From NCBI RefSeq assembly GCF_009363535.1, contig NZ_CP045369.1, positions 1,809,001-1,873,000 on the forward strand: a DNA stretch of 64,000 bases, given 5' to 3'. Positions 46,190 to 54,586 of this stretch are shown in pieces (position 1 is the first letter of the stretch; each line of letters starts with the position of its first letter). The position numbers and the translations under genes were made by a program. Under the pieces are notes generated by a model. The model made no database searches, was not told the origin of the DNA, and was given only the letters and a program-made list of their open reading frames with translations. This stretch comes from Microbulbifer sp. THAF38. Lineage in GTDB: Bacteria > Pseudomonadota > Gammaproteobacteria > Pseudomonadales > Cellvibrionaceae.

Positions 46190-46324
46190 CGGCTTTTCTT
46201 TATTTACCATTGCGTACCTCGGTCGGTATTTTCTTGGGGCAGCTTATCCCTTTAGAATTCATACTCCTTTTCCGGTAATGGAGAACCGGCTATCAGCTCA
46301 ACTCAAAAAAAATCTCGCCGAGCA

Positions 46325-47221
46325 TTGCTCGTGGTCAACCCGAAAAGTCGAAATGGCGCCGAGGCAGATATCGACAGCGGCATAGAACGTTTGCGCGCTG
46401 ACGGAGTAGAAGTGGAAGTCCTGCACTCTGAGGGCCCACAGAAAACTGAAGATGCGATCCGACAGCGGCATAAGGCTCTGGACTTTGTGATCGTCGGCGG
46501 CGGCGATGGCACTATCAGCTCCACTGCCAGGGTATTGAAAGAGTGTCAGTTGCCTCTAGCTATTTTGCCGTTGGGGACTGCGAATGATCTGGCCCGCTCA
46601 CTGGGCATCGAGGAGCTGGATCAGGCCTTTGATGTCATTATCGAGAACCACCGCCAGCCAATTGACCTCGGTGTTGTCAATGGCCACTACTTTTTCAATG
46701 TGGCCAATATGGGGCTTGGGGTAAAAGTAACAGAGGCACAAGACTCCGAAATAAAAAAACGTTGGGGGGTGCTGAGTTACCTGAGGGCTTTCTTTGTTGC
46801 CCTGAGGCGGGCGCAAAAGTTCCGGGTCAAGTTGGCGCTGGATGATGAGCGCTATCGAATGGGGTCCATCCAATTGGCGGTGGGAAATGGCCGTTACTAT
46901 GGCGGTGGAAACCTGGTGGCCGAAGAGGCGCGCATCAATGATGCCAGGCTCGACCTGTACTGTCTGCGTCCACGCGGCCTGATGGAGCTACTGGGTATGG
47001 CGCTGTTGGTGCGTGGTGGCAAACACCACTTGGCCAAGAGAATCTTTAACGCCAGTGCCCAGCATATAGAAGTGGAAACCAAGCCGCGCCTGGAGATCCA
47101 CGCAGATGGAGAGCCGGTTACCAATACTCCGGCCACGTTCTCGGTTATTCCCAAGGCGCTAGAGGTGCTGGTGCCACGTAATTCTGAAGAACTCCTCAGT
47201 GAAAAAGAGAGAGGGCAATGA
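46325..47221 (+). CDS. YegS/BmrU-type lipid (diacylglycerol-like) kinase
   Basis: A 298-residue kinase of the DAGK/YegS fold. The start of the fold, LLVVNPKSRNG, the nucleotide motif DFVIVGGGDGTIS (about residues 57-69) and LPLGTANDLARSL (about 84-96) are all present. It would phosphorylate a lipid such as diacylglycerol or phosphatidylglycerol at the inner membrane. The first standard start is TTG 46325 with no good ribosome-binding site, and it cuts into the first beta-strand; see findings. Its stop overlaps the next start (ATGA). Confidence 0.9.
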   Translation: MLVVNPKSRNGAEADIDSGIERLRADGVEVEVLHSEGPQKTEDAIRQRHKALDFVIVGGGDGTISSTARVLKECQLPLAILPLGTANDLARSLGIEELDQAFDVIIENHRQPIDLGVVNGHYFFNVANMGLGVKVTEAQDSEIKKRWGVLSYLRAFFVALRRAQKFRVKLALDDERYRMGSIQLAVGNGRYYGGGNLVAEEARINDARLDLYCLRPRGLMELLGMALLVRGGKHHLAKRIFNASAQHIEVETKPRLEIHADGEPVTNTPATFSVIPKALEVLVPRNSEELLSEKERGQ

Positions 47222-47658
47222 CACTCATTCGCACAGAAACCCAAGCCGCATTGAATGACCTGTTTATGGCGCTTACCCGCAGCGAGGATGACTACCGAGC
47301 TGCGGCCGAACAACTCGAAGATCAGGCTGCAGCTGATTTTCTGTGCGCTATCGCTTCCAAGCGGCAGTCGCTTGCGCAGCGTGTGGAGCGAGCGATTCGC
47401 GCAGAGGGCGGCTTGCCCTCGGAACCGGATCCTGACCTGAAAGCGGGTGAGCAGCTTCTGCAGATGCTTGGGCCATTGATGGCCGACGACAAGACCAGGG
47501 AAGTCTTTCAGCAGCGTCTCGATGCCGACCGCGAGCTACTGGACTATATGGAGTGCGAGGATTTGAGCGCCCTGGAGGGATCTCATGGCGAGCTCAAGAG
47601 TGAGTGTCGCCATCACCTCGAAGAATCTCTGACCTGGCTCGAAAAGCGCCTACAGTGA
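47218..47658 (+). CDS. Four-helix-bundle protein, DUF2383/ferritin-like
   Basis: A 146-residue, all-helical acidic protein with spaced Glu/His (EDDYRAAAEQLED..., HHLEESLTW near the end), like the PA2169/DUF2383 helix bundles. AGAGGG precedes the ATG, which overlaps the lipid kinase stop, so the two are co-translated. Family assignment is tentative. It converges with the Tus-like gene, 20 bp away. Confidence 0.6.
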   Translation: MTLIRTETQAALNDLFMALTRSEDDYRAAAEQLEDQAAADFLCAIASKRQSLAQRVERAIRAEGGLPSEPDPDLKAGEQLLQMLGPLMADDKTREVFQQRLDADRELLDYMECEDLSALEGSHGELKSECRHHLEESLTWLEKRLQ

Positions 47659-47678
47659 TCCTCGCCGGCTGATCACCC

Positions 47679-48614
47679 TCAGCGCTGCTGCCGCAGAAAT
47701 ACCCGCAGGGCTGGCAGGAAAGGCTCATTGGCGATGGCCAGATCCCGCCTCTGCCGGCGCCGGCTTGCACTGGGTTGATGGTCGATCCGGGTAAATTCCG
47801 GTAGCTGCCCGGCCTCGTTGGCGGCCACCAGTACCGGCATGGAGGAATAGCCCACCTGACGGTATTGGTCTTCCTCGCCTGTTCCCTGCGCAAAAAATAT
47901 TTCCGCGACCTGCAGATTGGGGCGGCTCTGTACCTGTACCTGGCGCAAATCATCCTGCTGGCTTTTGTGCAAGCCGGCGAGCAGTTGCCGTTGGTACTGA
48001 ATACCGGGGTCCGCGCCGGTCGGGTCCATCTGGACCAGCTTTTTCTCACACCATTGCGTCGTTACTTTACGAATAGACTTGCGCGCTTTTATCCAGGAGA
48101 GGGTGATGGCGTCGGGATGCTCATCACAGAGTAAAACCAGGCGGTAGCACTGACGCAGGTGCGCGCGTGGATAGCCAGCCTGAGCCAATACCTCGCGTAC
48201 GTTGCGGTCTCGCTCTGCCATTGGCCGCTCAACCAGGGCTGCACGGTATTCGGCGATGGCATTGGCGAAGGCCTCCTTGGCGCTGTTGAGCTGTTTGGCC
48301 AGGGACAGAGTCTTTTGCGGGACTGCCAGTAAACCGGGAATTTGTAGGGTTACGCGGGCATCGCCACCGGTACCCAGAGGTTCGGCGTAATCCAGTTGGG
48401 TATAGAGGGCACCCGCGAGGGAGTAGGGGCGCTCAAAGCTTTCCTGCAAGGACTGGGCAGCTTCCAAGGCAAAAGGTGGCTGCAGCAGGTAGTGCTGCCA
48501 GGGCTTACCGGCAGTCTGTAGCTGTTCAAGAGCGTCGCGCAACTCTGCGGCGCTGCTGTGGACCTGTTCCAGCAGGGGGGGGATGCTGAGTGCCAATGCC
48601 CGATGGTCTCTCAT
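47679..48614 (-). CDS. tus: Tus-like DNA replication terminus site-binding protein
   Basis: A 311-residue basic protein (E. coli Tus has 309). By eye it aligns with Tus in order along its length: the [19 protein letters not shown] block matches Tus VRLPGVLCY followed by its helical region, [20 protein letters not shown] matches [40 protein letters not shown] matches the linker and interdomain strands, and [11 protein letters not shown] matches the C-terminal strand. Tus binds Ter sites and blocks the replication fork from one side. The ATG has a weak GGAA site. A Ter-like sequence lies upstream at 48666-48682. Assignment rests on remembered sequence, not a search. Confidence 0.72.
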   Translation of the reverse strand: [311 protein letters not shown]

Positions 48615-48665
48615 TGCCGAGTTCCACTGTCTAAAAGATTGGTATTTTAATGCACTTAATAAGCC

Positions 48666-48682
48666 GTTAACAAATTCCTATT
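48666..48682 (-). promoter_or_regulatory. Degenerate Ter-like site upstream of the Tus-like gene
   Basis: Minus strand AATAGGAATTTGTTAAC agrees with E. coli TerB (AATAAGTATGTTGTAAC) at about 12 of 17 positions, including the terminal TAAC with the key C. In E. coli TerB lies in the tus promoter and gives autoregulation. AT-rich chance similarity is possible. Confidence 0.3.
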
Positions 48683-48828
48683 TAAACAGTTTAATCCTGA
48701 GGGCCCTGCTTGGCAGGGTTGAGTTGGTTAGTGGTGGCATGAGGCAGGGTGATAGTGCTCGGTGGGTCACATCTAGGGCTTAAGTGGTTGATTATGCTTC
48801 GGGACCTGCCTTTCCGCTGTTGTGTCGC

Positions 48829-48834
48829 TATAAT
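48829..48834 (+). promoter_or_regulatory. Possible -10 box for miaE
   Basis: A perfect TATAAT lies 24 bases before the miaE start. No clear -35 hexamer is visible 16-18 bases upstream. Confidence 0.35.
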
Positions 48835-48858
48835 CCCGCGCCAAATGATTGATACCAG

Positions 48859-49494
48859 ATGAATACCGATCCCATGAGTGCTCTAGTTCCCGATTTGTCC
48901 GCGATTCATGAATTCCTGTTGTGCGCCACCCCGGATGCCTGGATTGAGGCGGCACTAGCCGAGCCAGAGATGATGCTGGTGGATCACGCCAACTGTGAGA
49001 AAAAAGCGGCGGGTACGGCACTCAACCTGATGTTCCGCTATTTGGGGGATTTTGAGCTGCTGCACAAGATGTCGCGTCTGGCCCGCGAGGAGCTACGCCA
49101 CTTTGAGCAGGTGTTGGCAATTATGGAAAAGCGCGGCATTGCCTATCCCCACGTCAGTGCCTCCCGCTACGCCGCTGGGCTGCGTGCAGAGGTGCGCTCC
49201 GCGGAGCCTGGGCGCCTCGTGGATACCCTGATTTGTGGGGCCATCATTGAGGCGCGCTCCTGTGAGCGTTTTGCTCGTATTGCGCCACACCTGGACGAAG
49301 AGCTGCAGAAATTTTATCTCTCACTTCTGAAGTCAGAAGCCCGCCACTTCCGCGATTATCTGCACCTTGCACAAAAAGCTGCCAATGAGGATATAGAGCC
49401 TCGGGTGCAGGCTTTATTACAGCTCGAGAAGGAGCTTGTGCTGAGTGGCGATGGCGAGTTTCGTTTTCACAGCGGCGTACCTGGCAAAGTTTAA
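48859..49494 (+). CDS. miaE: tRNA-(ms2io6A37) monooxygenase
   Basis: A 211-residue ferritin-like di-iron enzyme that hydroxylates 2-methylthio-N6-isopentenyladenosine at tRNA position 37. The family's Glu/His iron-ligand pattern is seen in MLVDHANCEKKAAGTA, LAREELRHFEQV, IEARSCERFAR and KSEARHFRDYL. It starts at ATG 48859 (ATG 48874 is an alternative). It is a single gene convergent with the DUF3081 gene, 23 bp away. Confidence 0.95.
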   Translation: MNTDPMSALVPDLSAIHEFLLCATPDAWIEAALAEPEMMLVDHANCEKKAAGTALNLMFRYLGDFELLHKMSRLAREELRHFEQVLAIMEKRGIAYPHVSASRYAAGLRAEVRSAEPGRLVDTLICGAIIEARSCERFARIAPHLDEELQKFYLSLLKSEARHFRDYLHLAQKAANEDIEPRVQALLQLEKELVLSGDGEFRFHSGVPGKV

Positions 49495-49517
49495 GGTGCG
49501 CTTTATATAGCCCAGCT

Positions 49518-49778
49518 TCAGCTCTGGTCCAGGCTGGCCAGTAAGCGGTTAAAGTCCTGCAGATCCCTGTCGCTCCCGTAGTCCACAGAGAACTTATTGT
49601 GAAAAAATACGGTGAGCTTCACTTTGTCTGAGTTGATGAAGACGGTATAGCCGTCAAAGTCGGTGCTTACTGTCAGCCCTTGGTAATGCCAGCCATCGGC
49701 TTCCTTTTGTCCCTCTCGGGTGGCCCGATCAAATACCCGCAAGGCCTGTTTGACGTCAATTTTGCTCTCCTCTTCCAT
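49518..49778 (-). CDS. DUF3081 family protein
   Basis: An 86-residue protein with the family signature GWHYQGLTVSTDFDGYTVFI and LTVFFHNKFSVDYGSD. GGGGAGG lies 5 bases before the ATG. Small, cytosolic, of unknown function, found mainly in gammaproteobacteria. Confidence 0.85.
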   Translation of the reverse strand: MEEESKIDVKQALRVFDRATREGQKEADGWHYQGLTVSTDFDGYTVFINSDKVKLTVFFHNKFSVDYGSDRDLQDFNRLLASLDQS

Positions 49779-49857
49779 ACTGACCTCCCCGCGCCGCTAG
49801 ACTTGTTGTTTCGATGTCGGAAATTCCTTTCCCTTACTGTATGGAATATTACACAGC

Positions 49858-50319
49858 ATGGATAGTAGCGGCTATCAGCAGCCGGTGGTGGATACCCGCC
49901 TGTTTGACATCCTGGCTTATTTGGGACTTTGTCCTTTTGTTATCGGATTGTTGCTACAGATAACCGAGGTCTCCTTGTTGGGCATTGATGCCCGCTTATT
50001 TTTTACCGCTTACAGTGCGGTGATACTCAGTTTTTTATGTGGTGTCTGGTGGGGTGGGGCACTTAATCGCCCCGGTCATCCGCACCGAATGGCGCTGGTG
50101 TTTCTCAGTAATCTGATCGCATTGGCCGGCTGGGTTGGGTTGCTTTTGTATCAAAGCCCTTGGGGCTTGCCCATCCTCGCAATTGGTTTCGCATTTGTGG
50201 CTTGGATGGAGGCCCGTTTGAATCCAAATTTGCCGGGCCGGGAGCAATACTTTCGCACGCGCAGTATCGTTACCTATCTTGTGATCGCTTGTCACCTCGG
50301 CATGATGCTGCTGTCTTAA
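49858..50319 (+). CDS. DUF3429 family membrane protein
   Basis: A 153-residue protein with five likely TM segments (about residues 18-36, 46-66, 79-97, 100-118 and 134-152). The motif SFLCGVWWGGALNRP after TM2 is characteristic of DUF3429. Function unknown. It is followed 74 bp later by the nitroreductase gene. Confidence 0.85.
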   Translation: MDSSGYQQPVVDTRLFDILAYLGLCPFVIGLLLQITEVSLLGIDARLFFTAYSAVILSFLCGVWWGGALNRPGHPHRMALVFLSNLIALAGWVGLLLYQSPWGLPILAIGFAFVAWMEARLNPNLPGREQYFRTRSIVTYLVIACHLGMMLLS

Positions 50320-50393
50320 CGCCTTCGGTGGCGGTTTCTTAGTCTTATTGAAAGCTAGACTTTTACCTGAAAACCGACAAGGAAATGCCAGGA

Positions 50394-51023
50394 ATGGAGC
50401 CGATTACCCACTCAGCACAAGACCAATTGTTCTTTGACGCCAGGACACATAGTTACTGGCAGGATAAACCGGTGCCGCAGCCGCTGCTGAAAGAGTTGCA
50501 TGACCTGGTCAGGATGGCACCCACCAGCGCTAACTGTTGCCCGATGCGGGTTGTGTTTATTGTGAGCAAGGAGGGCAAGGCAAGACTTAAACCGGCCTTG
50601 AATGAGGGCAATGTCGAGAAAACCCTGTCGGCTCCGGTTACGGCAATTATTGCGCACGATATGCGTTTTTATGAACACCTCCCCAAACTGTTTCCCCACG
50701 CACCGGCCCGGGAGTGGTTTGCCGATAATCCAGAGCTGGCAGAAACCACAGCGTTTCGCAATGGTTCAATCCAGGGGGGCTATTTTATTTTGGCGGCGAG
50801 GGCCCTGGGGCTGGACTGTGGTCCTATGTCGGGGTTTGATAACGCACTCGTGGATCACGAATTCTTTAGCGATAAATCCTCGGCTCCGGCTTTTGTACAG
50901 GAGCATTGCCCTGAAAGCCACATTAAATCCAACTTCCTCTGTAATCTCGGATATGGCGTGGATGCCAAACTGCACCCGCGCAATCCTCGCTTTGAATTCG
51001 ATGAAGTATGTCGGGTCGTTTAA
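50394..51023 (+). CDS. RutE/HadB-type NADH:FMN nitroreductase family protein
   Basis: About 209 residues from ATG 50394, which is better spaced from AAGGA than ATG 50385. The nitroreductase fold is seen in the FMN phosphate motif [11 protein letters not shown]...[12 protein letters not shown] (the substitution pattern matches RutE) and the C-terminal [13 protein letters not shown] and [19 protein letters not shown]. RutE reduces malonic semialdehyde to 3-hydroxypropionate in pyrimidine catabolism, but no other rut genes are nearby, so another quinone/aldehyde/nitro substrate is possible. Confidence 0.88.
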   Translation: MEPITHSAQDQLFFDARTHSYWQDKPVPQPLLKELHDLVRMAPTSANCCPMRVVFIVSKEGKARLKPALNEGNVEKTLSAPVTAIIAHDMRFYEHLPKLFPHAPAREWFADNPELAETTAFRNGSIQGGYFILAARALGLDCGPMSGFDNALVDHEFFSDKSSAPAFVQEHCPESHIKSNFLCNLGYGVDAKLHPRNPRFEFDEVCRVV

Positions 51024-51082
51024 TCATGCGGAGAAAATACCGCTTGGTTTTTTATTGGTATTGATAAAAGTGGGCAGGATTA

Positions 51083-52060
51083 ATGGCTCAAAGACCGTTG
51101 CAGAATTTATCTCGCCCTGAGGAATATTTTTTACCCAGGGATGAAGAGGTTCTGTATGAATTATTTGGGCGTGACATTAGTCGGCCGGTCGTCGAGCGTT
51201 TTCTCGCCTTACAGGATATCGAGTATTTACGCTGTGTCTCTTCTGAATATAAAGGTATTTATCAGGCAGACCAGATGTTGTTGGACTGCTATGCCAGAAA
51301 GATCAATGAAGAGGCGGTTTTAGATGAGAAACTATTGTTCACTAAAGCGGAGTTTGAGCCGATCATTGCGGCTTATAGAAGCGAAGCACAGTACATGAAC
51401 CTGGGGGAGGATAGGGCGACCTTGCCTCATGATGTGATTTCGACTGAGGAGTTTGTGCTGCATTTGCAGGCCACAATTGCTAGAGCTTTAGAAAAAAAGA
51501 AAGAGGCCGATGACTTTGTCGTTGTGATTCCAACCACCAGCTATAAAGGGGAGCTTATCCCCAAGGCGATTTGCAGTAAAGCCAAGCTGGATGATGAGAC
51601 TTTCAAAAGGCAGTGCCAGTTGGGCTTAGTGCGCAATCAGCACCTGCAGTATGTGTTGAGTAAGTCCTATCTTTGGACCCTTGCCCATGCCTGGCCCTTT
51701 ATTACTGGCAGTGAGGTGGGTGAGGGGCGCTTTCGCGGTGTGGTATTTAGACAGTTCGATCTCAATTGGGGCACCATTGCCTGTGATCTCGATAGTGATA
51801 CCAATGTCTTTGTAATTACTGATGCTAGCTGTTCCGGGGGCGAGGCTGAGCATATTCGCAGCCGCTTGCTAAGGTGTGATAAGCGCGAGAAATCCGCCAT
51901 TATCATCCCGCTCTGCAAAAGGGAAGCCTTAAACCGGTTGAGTAAAAACTCCGAAGGATATGCCGAGATTGTTGCGGGTGTTGTGCTGGATGATTTTAAA
52001 CGGCAGTGGAAAGATATTGGGCAGAGAGCGAGTTATAAGACCCTGAGAGGCGCAAATTAA
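51083..52060 (+). CDS. Unrecognised 325-residue cytosolic protein
   Basis: ATG with CAGGA 5 bases upstream; codon use like its neighbours, so a real gene. It is charged, with no signal peptide or TM. A first half (about residues 1-150) is helical and acidic/basic mixed; a second half has more strand-like segments (DDFVVVIPTTSYKGELIPKA, FRGVVFRQFDLNWGTIAC, SAIIIPLCKREAL). The His/Cys content is low and I see no metal or nucleotide motif. It is 59 bp after the nitroreductase gene, so possibly co-transcribed. Function unknown. Confidence 0.7.
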   Translation: MAQRPLQNLSRPEEYFLPRDEEVLYELFGRDISRPVVERFLALQDIEYLRCVSSEYKGIYQADQMLLDCYARKINEEAVLDEKLLFTKAEFEPIIAAYRSEAQYMNLGEDRATLPHDVISTEEFVLHLQATIARALEKKKEADDFVVVIPTTSYKGELIPKAICSKAKLDDETFKRQCQLGLVRNQHLQYVLSKSYLWTLAHAWPFITGSEVGEGRFRGVVFRQFDLNWGTIACDLDSDTNVFVITDASCSGGEAEHIRSRLLRCDKREKSAIIIPLCKREALNRLSKNSEGYAEIVAGVVLDDFKRQWKDIGQRASYKTLRGAN

Positions 52061-52106
52061 AGTTGGAAGCCTACCTTAAGGTGAGTCAGCCAGGTTACTC
52101 ATATTT

Positions 52107-52562
52107 CTAAAAAGAGGGTTTGGAGACCATCAGGTAAACGATCGCAACTGTTAGAGGAAAGGCCAGCGCACCCAGTAGGCACCATGTCCGCATAATTTTG
52201 CGTATTTTTCCGTGGTTATTCTCCTGGTTGGCATGAGAGCGCAACTGATATTGCAGGTAGACCACCGGTAGCCACAGTAGGAAGACAGCGAGGGTCAATC
52301 CGGCGGCTAGTTGCAGCCACGTTTGCTGAATCCAGGCCGGATTTATCATCAGCATACCCATGGCACTGCCCATCAGCCCAAGCACGGCGCTGCCGGTGAA
52401 AATCCAGTCCGCCCGCACTGTTTCCTTACTTATCCACTGGATTACTTGTGAATCCCCGGACAGTCAACCGCGCAAGGTATACCAGGCAATTCCGGTGCCG
52501 GTACCGAGTACGATAATGGCGCAGAGGATGTGTAGTGTCTTGAGTACGAGGTAGTAATTCAT
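52107..52562 (-). pseudogene. DUF2269 membrane protein interrupted by an in-frame TGA
   Basis: Translated from ATG 52562 the frame reads MNYYLVLKTLHILCAIIVLG (first TM), reaches TGA at codon 33 (52466-52464) and continues in the same frame through RADWIFTGSAVLGLMG and two further TM segments to 52107. The N- and C-terminal parts together make a normal-length DUF2269 protein (about 151 codons). The stop falls just after the first TM where the family normally reads through. A sequencing error, a genuine nonsense mutation, or readthrough are the options; the 3' part alone (GTG at 52418) is unlikely to work. Confidence 0.8.
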
Positions 52563-52651
52563 AAACGCGCTGACCAAACTAAGCGGGGAGTAAGGTAGGG
52601 CTTTGAGCGGGAATTTTCAATTCTATTGGTTTTCATAGGTTTTCTTTGAGC

Positions 52652-53119
52652 ATGATCTTCAAACCGGAAAAAATCATCAGTGGCGGACAAACTGGAGCGG
52701 ACACCGGCGGATTGATCGCTGGGCAACGTCTGGGTATTGCTACCGGTGGCGCCGCACCAAAAGGCTATTTGACCGAGGAGGGGGCGCGAGCGGAATTTCT
52801 GAAAGGCTTTGGGTTAATTGAGCTGCCGACCAAAGATTTGGCAGAGCGAACGCGGGAAAATATACGCAACTCCGATGCGACCTTAATTTTTACCGACAAT
52901 CCCAACAGCGACGGTACTGCTTATACCATCCGGTTCTGCCGGGAAATGGACAAGCCGTACTTGATAGTTGATCCCAGGGAAGACTGCTGCAGAAAAATAC
53001 GAGCATTTATCGATAAAAATAGACCGTTTGTGTTGAATGTGGCTGGTAATAGGGAATCAAATTCCCGTGGTATTACCCAGCGGGCGATTAAAATAATCCA
53101 GCAGGTATTTAGTGGTTAA
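52652..53119 (+). CDS. YpsA-like Rossmann protein (putative molybdenum carrier family)
   Basis: 155 residues from ATG 52652; a TTG two codons earlier is an unlikely start. The N-terminal IISGGQTGADTGGLIAGQRL with the following GGAAPKGYLTE, the TRENIRNSDATLIF strand-helix and the NVAGNRESNSRGI end are the marks of the bacterial YpsA-like/putative molybdenum-carrier family (SLOG/LOG-related). It probably binds a nucleotide-like ligand. Function is not established. It overlaps the convergent AdiC-like gene by 11 bp. Confidence 0.8.
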   Translation: MIFKPEKIISGGQTGADTGGLIAGQRLGIATGGAAPKGYLTEEGARAEFLKGFGLIELPTKDLAERTRENIRNSDATLIFTDNPNSDGTAYTIRFCREMDKPYLIVDPREDCCRKIRAFIDKNRPFVLNVAGNRESNSRGITQRAIKIIQQVFSG

Positions 53120-54551
53120 TTGCCTGCCCAAGTGGCAGAGGATCGCGCAAGCGAATCTCTAAATCGGTGTATTGGCCAACTGAATACCAGAAAAATACGC
53201 AAAGTGCGGTGATCGTCGCCCCAAGGGTGAAATAGTGTACCCATCTGGGTTCGGGACCACCGGGTAGCAAGTGTCTCTCTTCGACGCTGCGCCGGCGATT
53301 TAATATCAACGCATAGAAAATAACGGTGCTGATGACAAAAATCAGTGACCATCGCGTTTGCTGGCCATCTGAGCCTACCAGTGCCACCAGGCAATAGATG
53401 GCGGCAATCAGCAGTATCACGGTAAACAGTATGTATTGATGATGTGGCATCTTGCCGTAGGCGAGCACTCGCAGAGCGATTGCCGAGTAGATATAGGGTA
53501 GCAATGTCATGATGACTGCTACCGAGGCTATCTTGCCGAACTGCTGGCTGGCGCTAGGAGAAATAGTGGCGAGCACCAGCAAGGACATCAGAATGGCTAC
53601 CAGTGCCAGGCCGAAAGAGGGCACCCCTTTAGCGTTGGTTTTGGCAAAGGCCTTGGAAAACAGTCCGTCATCGGCGGCGGCCTTGGCAGATTGACCCACC
53701 AAAAGAATCCAGCCTCCGAGTGATCCGATACATCCTATAGCCGCACAGATGGCCACAATATTCGCCGCAGTATTGCCCAGCGCCAAGCGCGCCGCATCGG
53801 CAAAGGGTGCGGAAGAGGCGATCAGCGCTTTGTTGGGCAGCATGCCCATAATGACCGAAGAACTCAGCACATAAGCTACCGATGCCAGCAGCACCCCGCC
53901 TACGGTGGCGATAGGTACATTGCGACTGGGGTTCCTTACCACCGCAGTGGACACGGAGGCAGTCTCTACCCCGATAAACGCCCACAGGGTAAAAGTTAAA
54001 GTGGTCATGATTGCGCTGGTATCGCTCTTGCCGGAGACATTCCAGCCGGCGCTGAACGTCTGGCTGTCGAACCAGAACCATCCAAAAAGGGCAGTGCCGA
54101 GAATCGGAATCAGCACCAGGCTGGTGGTGAGAGACTGTATTCGCCCGACGATGTGCGGCCCCAGGATATTTGCATAAGTGAGCAGCCAGATCAGTGCTAC
54201 CTGGGCCAGGGCAAAGGTAAATGGGTCTTTGAGCGGTGGGAAGAAGTGGGTGATGTAGCCCAGCCCGGCGGTAATCAGTGCGACGTTACCGATGACATTG
54301 GCCAGCCAATACACCAGGTTGGTTTGGTAGCCGATATAGTCGCCGAAGGCCTGGCGCGCGTAGGCATAGGGCCCCCCGGCGGCTGGGTCTAGGGCGGCGA
54401 GGCGGGCAAAAACCAGTGCAAGTGATACGGCGCCAACGATGGTAATAAGCCAGCCGACCAGGGAAATACTGCCGACAACTGCCAGATTGGCCGGAAGCAT
54501 AAATACCCCGGAACCCATCATATTGCCAGCCACCATCAGTGTGGCGGGCAC
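53109..54551 (-). CDS. AdiC-like arginine:agmatine antiporter (APC family)
   Basis: 480 residues from the first standard start (GTG 54551), with about 12-13 TM segments. LMVAGNMMGSGVFMLPANLA matches TM1 of AdiC and includes the GSG substrate-binding break; WAFIGVETASV matches the TM6 region with its substrate-stacking aromatic. The adjacent AdiA-like decarboxylase gene supports arginine/agmatine exchange, although PotE/CadB-type substrates cannot be excluded. It is 35 bp downstream of adiA and the protein match extends upstream of GTG 54551, so initiation is unusual (see findings). Confidence 0.85.
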   Translation of the reverse strand: MPATLMVAGNMMGSGVFMLPANLAVVGSISLVGWLITIVGAVSLALVFARLAALDPAAGGPYAYARQAFGDYIGYQTNLVYWLANVIGNVALITAGLGYITHFFPPLKDPFTFALAQVALIWLLTYANILGPHIVGRIQSLTTSLVLIPILGTALFGWFWFDSQTFSAGWNVSGKSDTSAIMTTLTFTLWAFIGVETASVSTAVVRNPSRNVPIATVGGVLLASVAYVLSSSVIMGMLPNKALIASSAPFADAARLALGNTAANIVAICAAIGCIGSLGGWILLVGQSAKAAADDGLFSKAFAKTNAKGVPSFGLALVAILMSLLVLATISPSASQQFGKIASVAVIMTLLPYIYSAIALRVLAYGKMPHHQYILFTVILLIAAIYCLVALVGSDGQQTRWSLIFVISTVIFYALILNRRRSVEERHLLPGGPEPRWVHYFTLGATITALCVFFWYSVGQYTDLEIRLRDPLPLGQAINH

Positions 54552-54586
54552 CAGTCCGATTTTATTTTTCTCCGCGGGATGAGGAG

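Noticed and set aside
52464..52466. TGA as a selenocysteine codon in the DUF2269 gene
   Set aside because: No selenoprotein is known in the family, no SECIS-like hairpin is obvious just downstream, and the residue is not catalytic.
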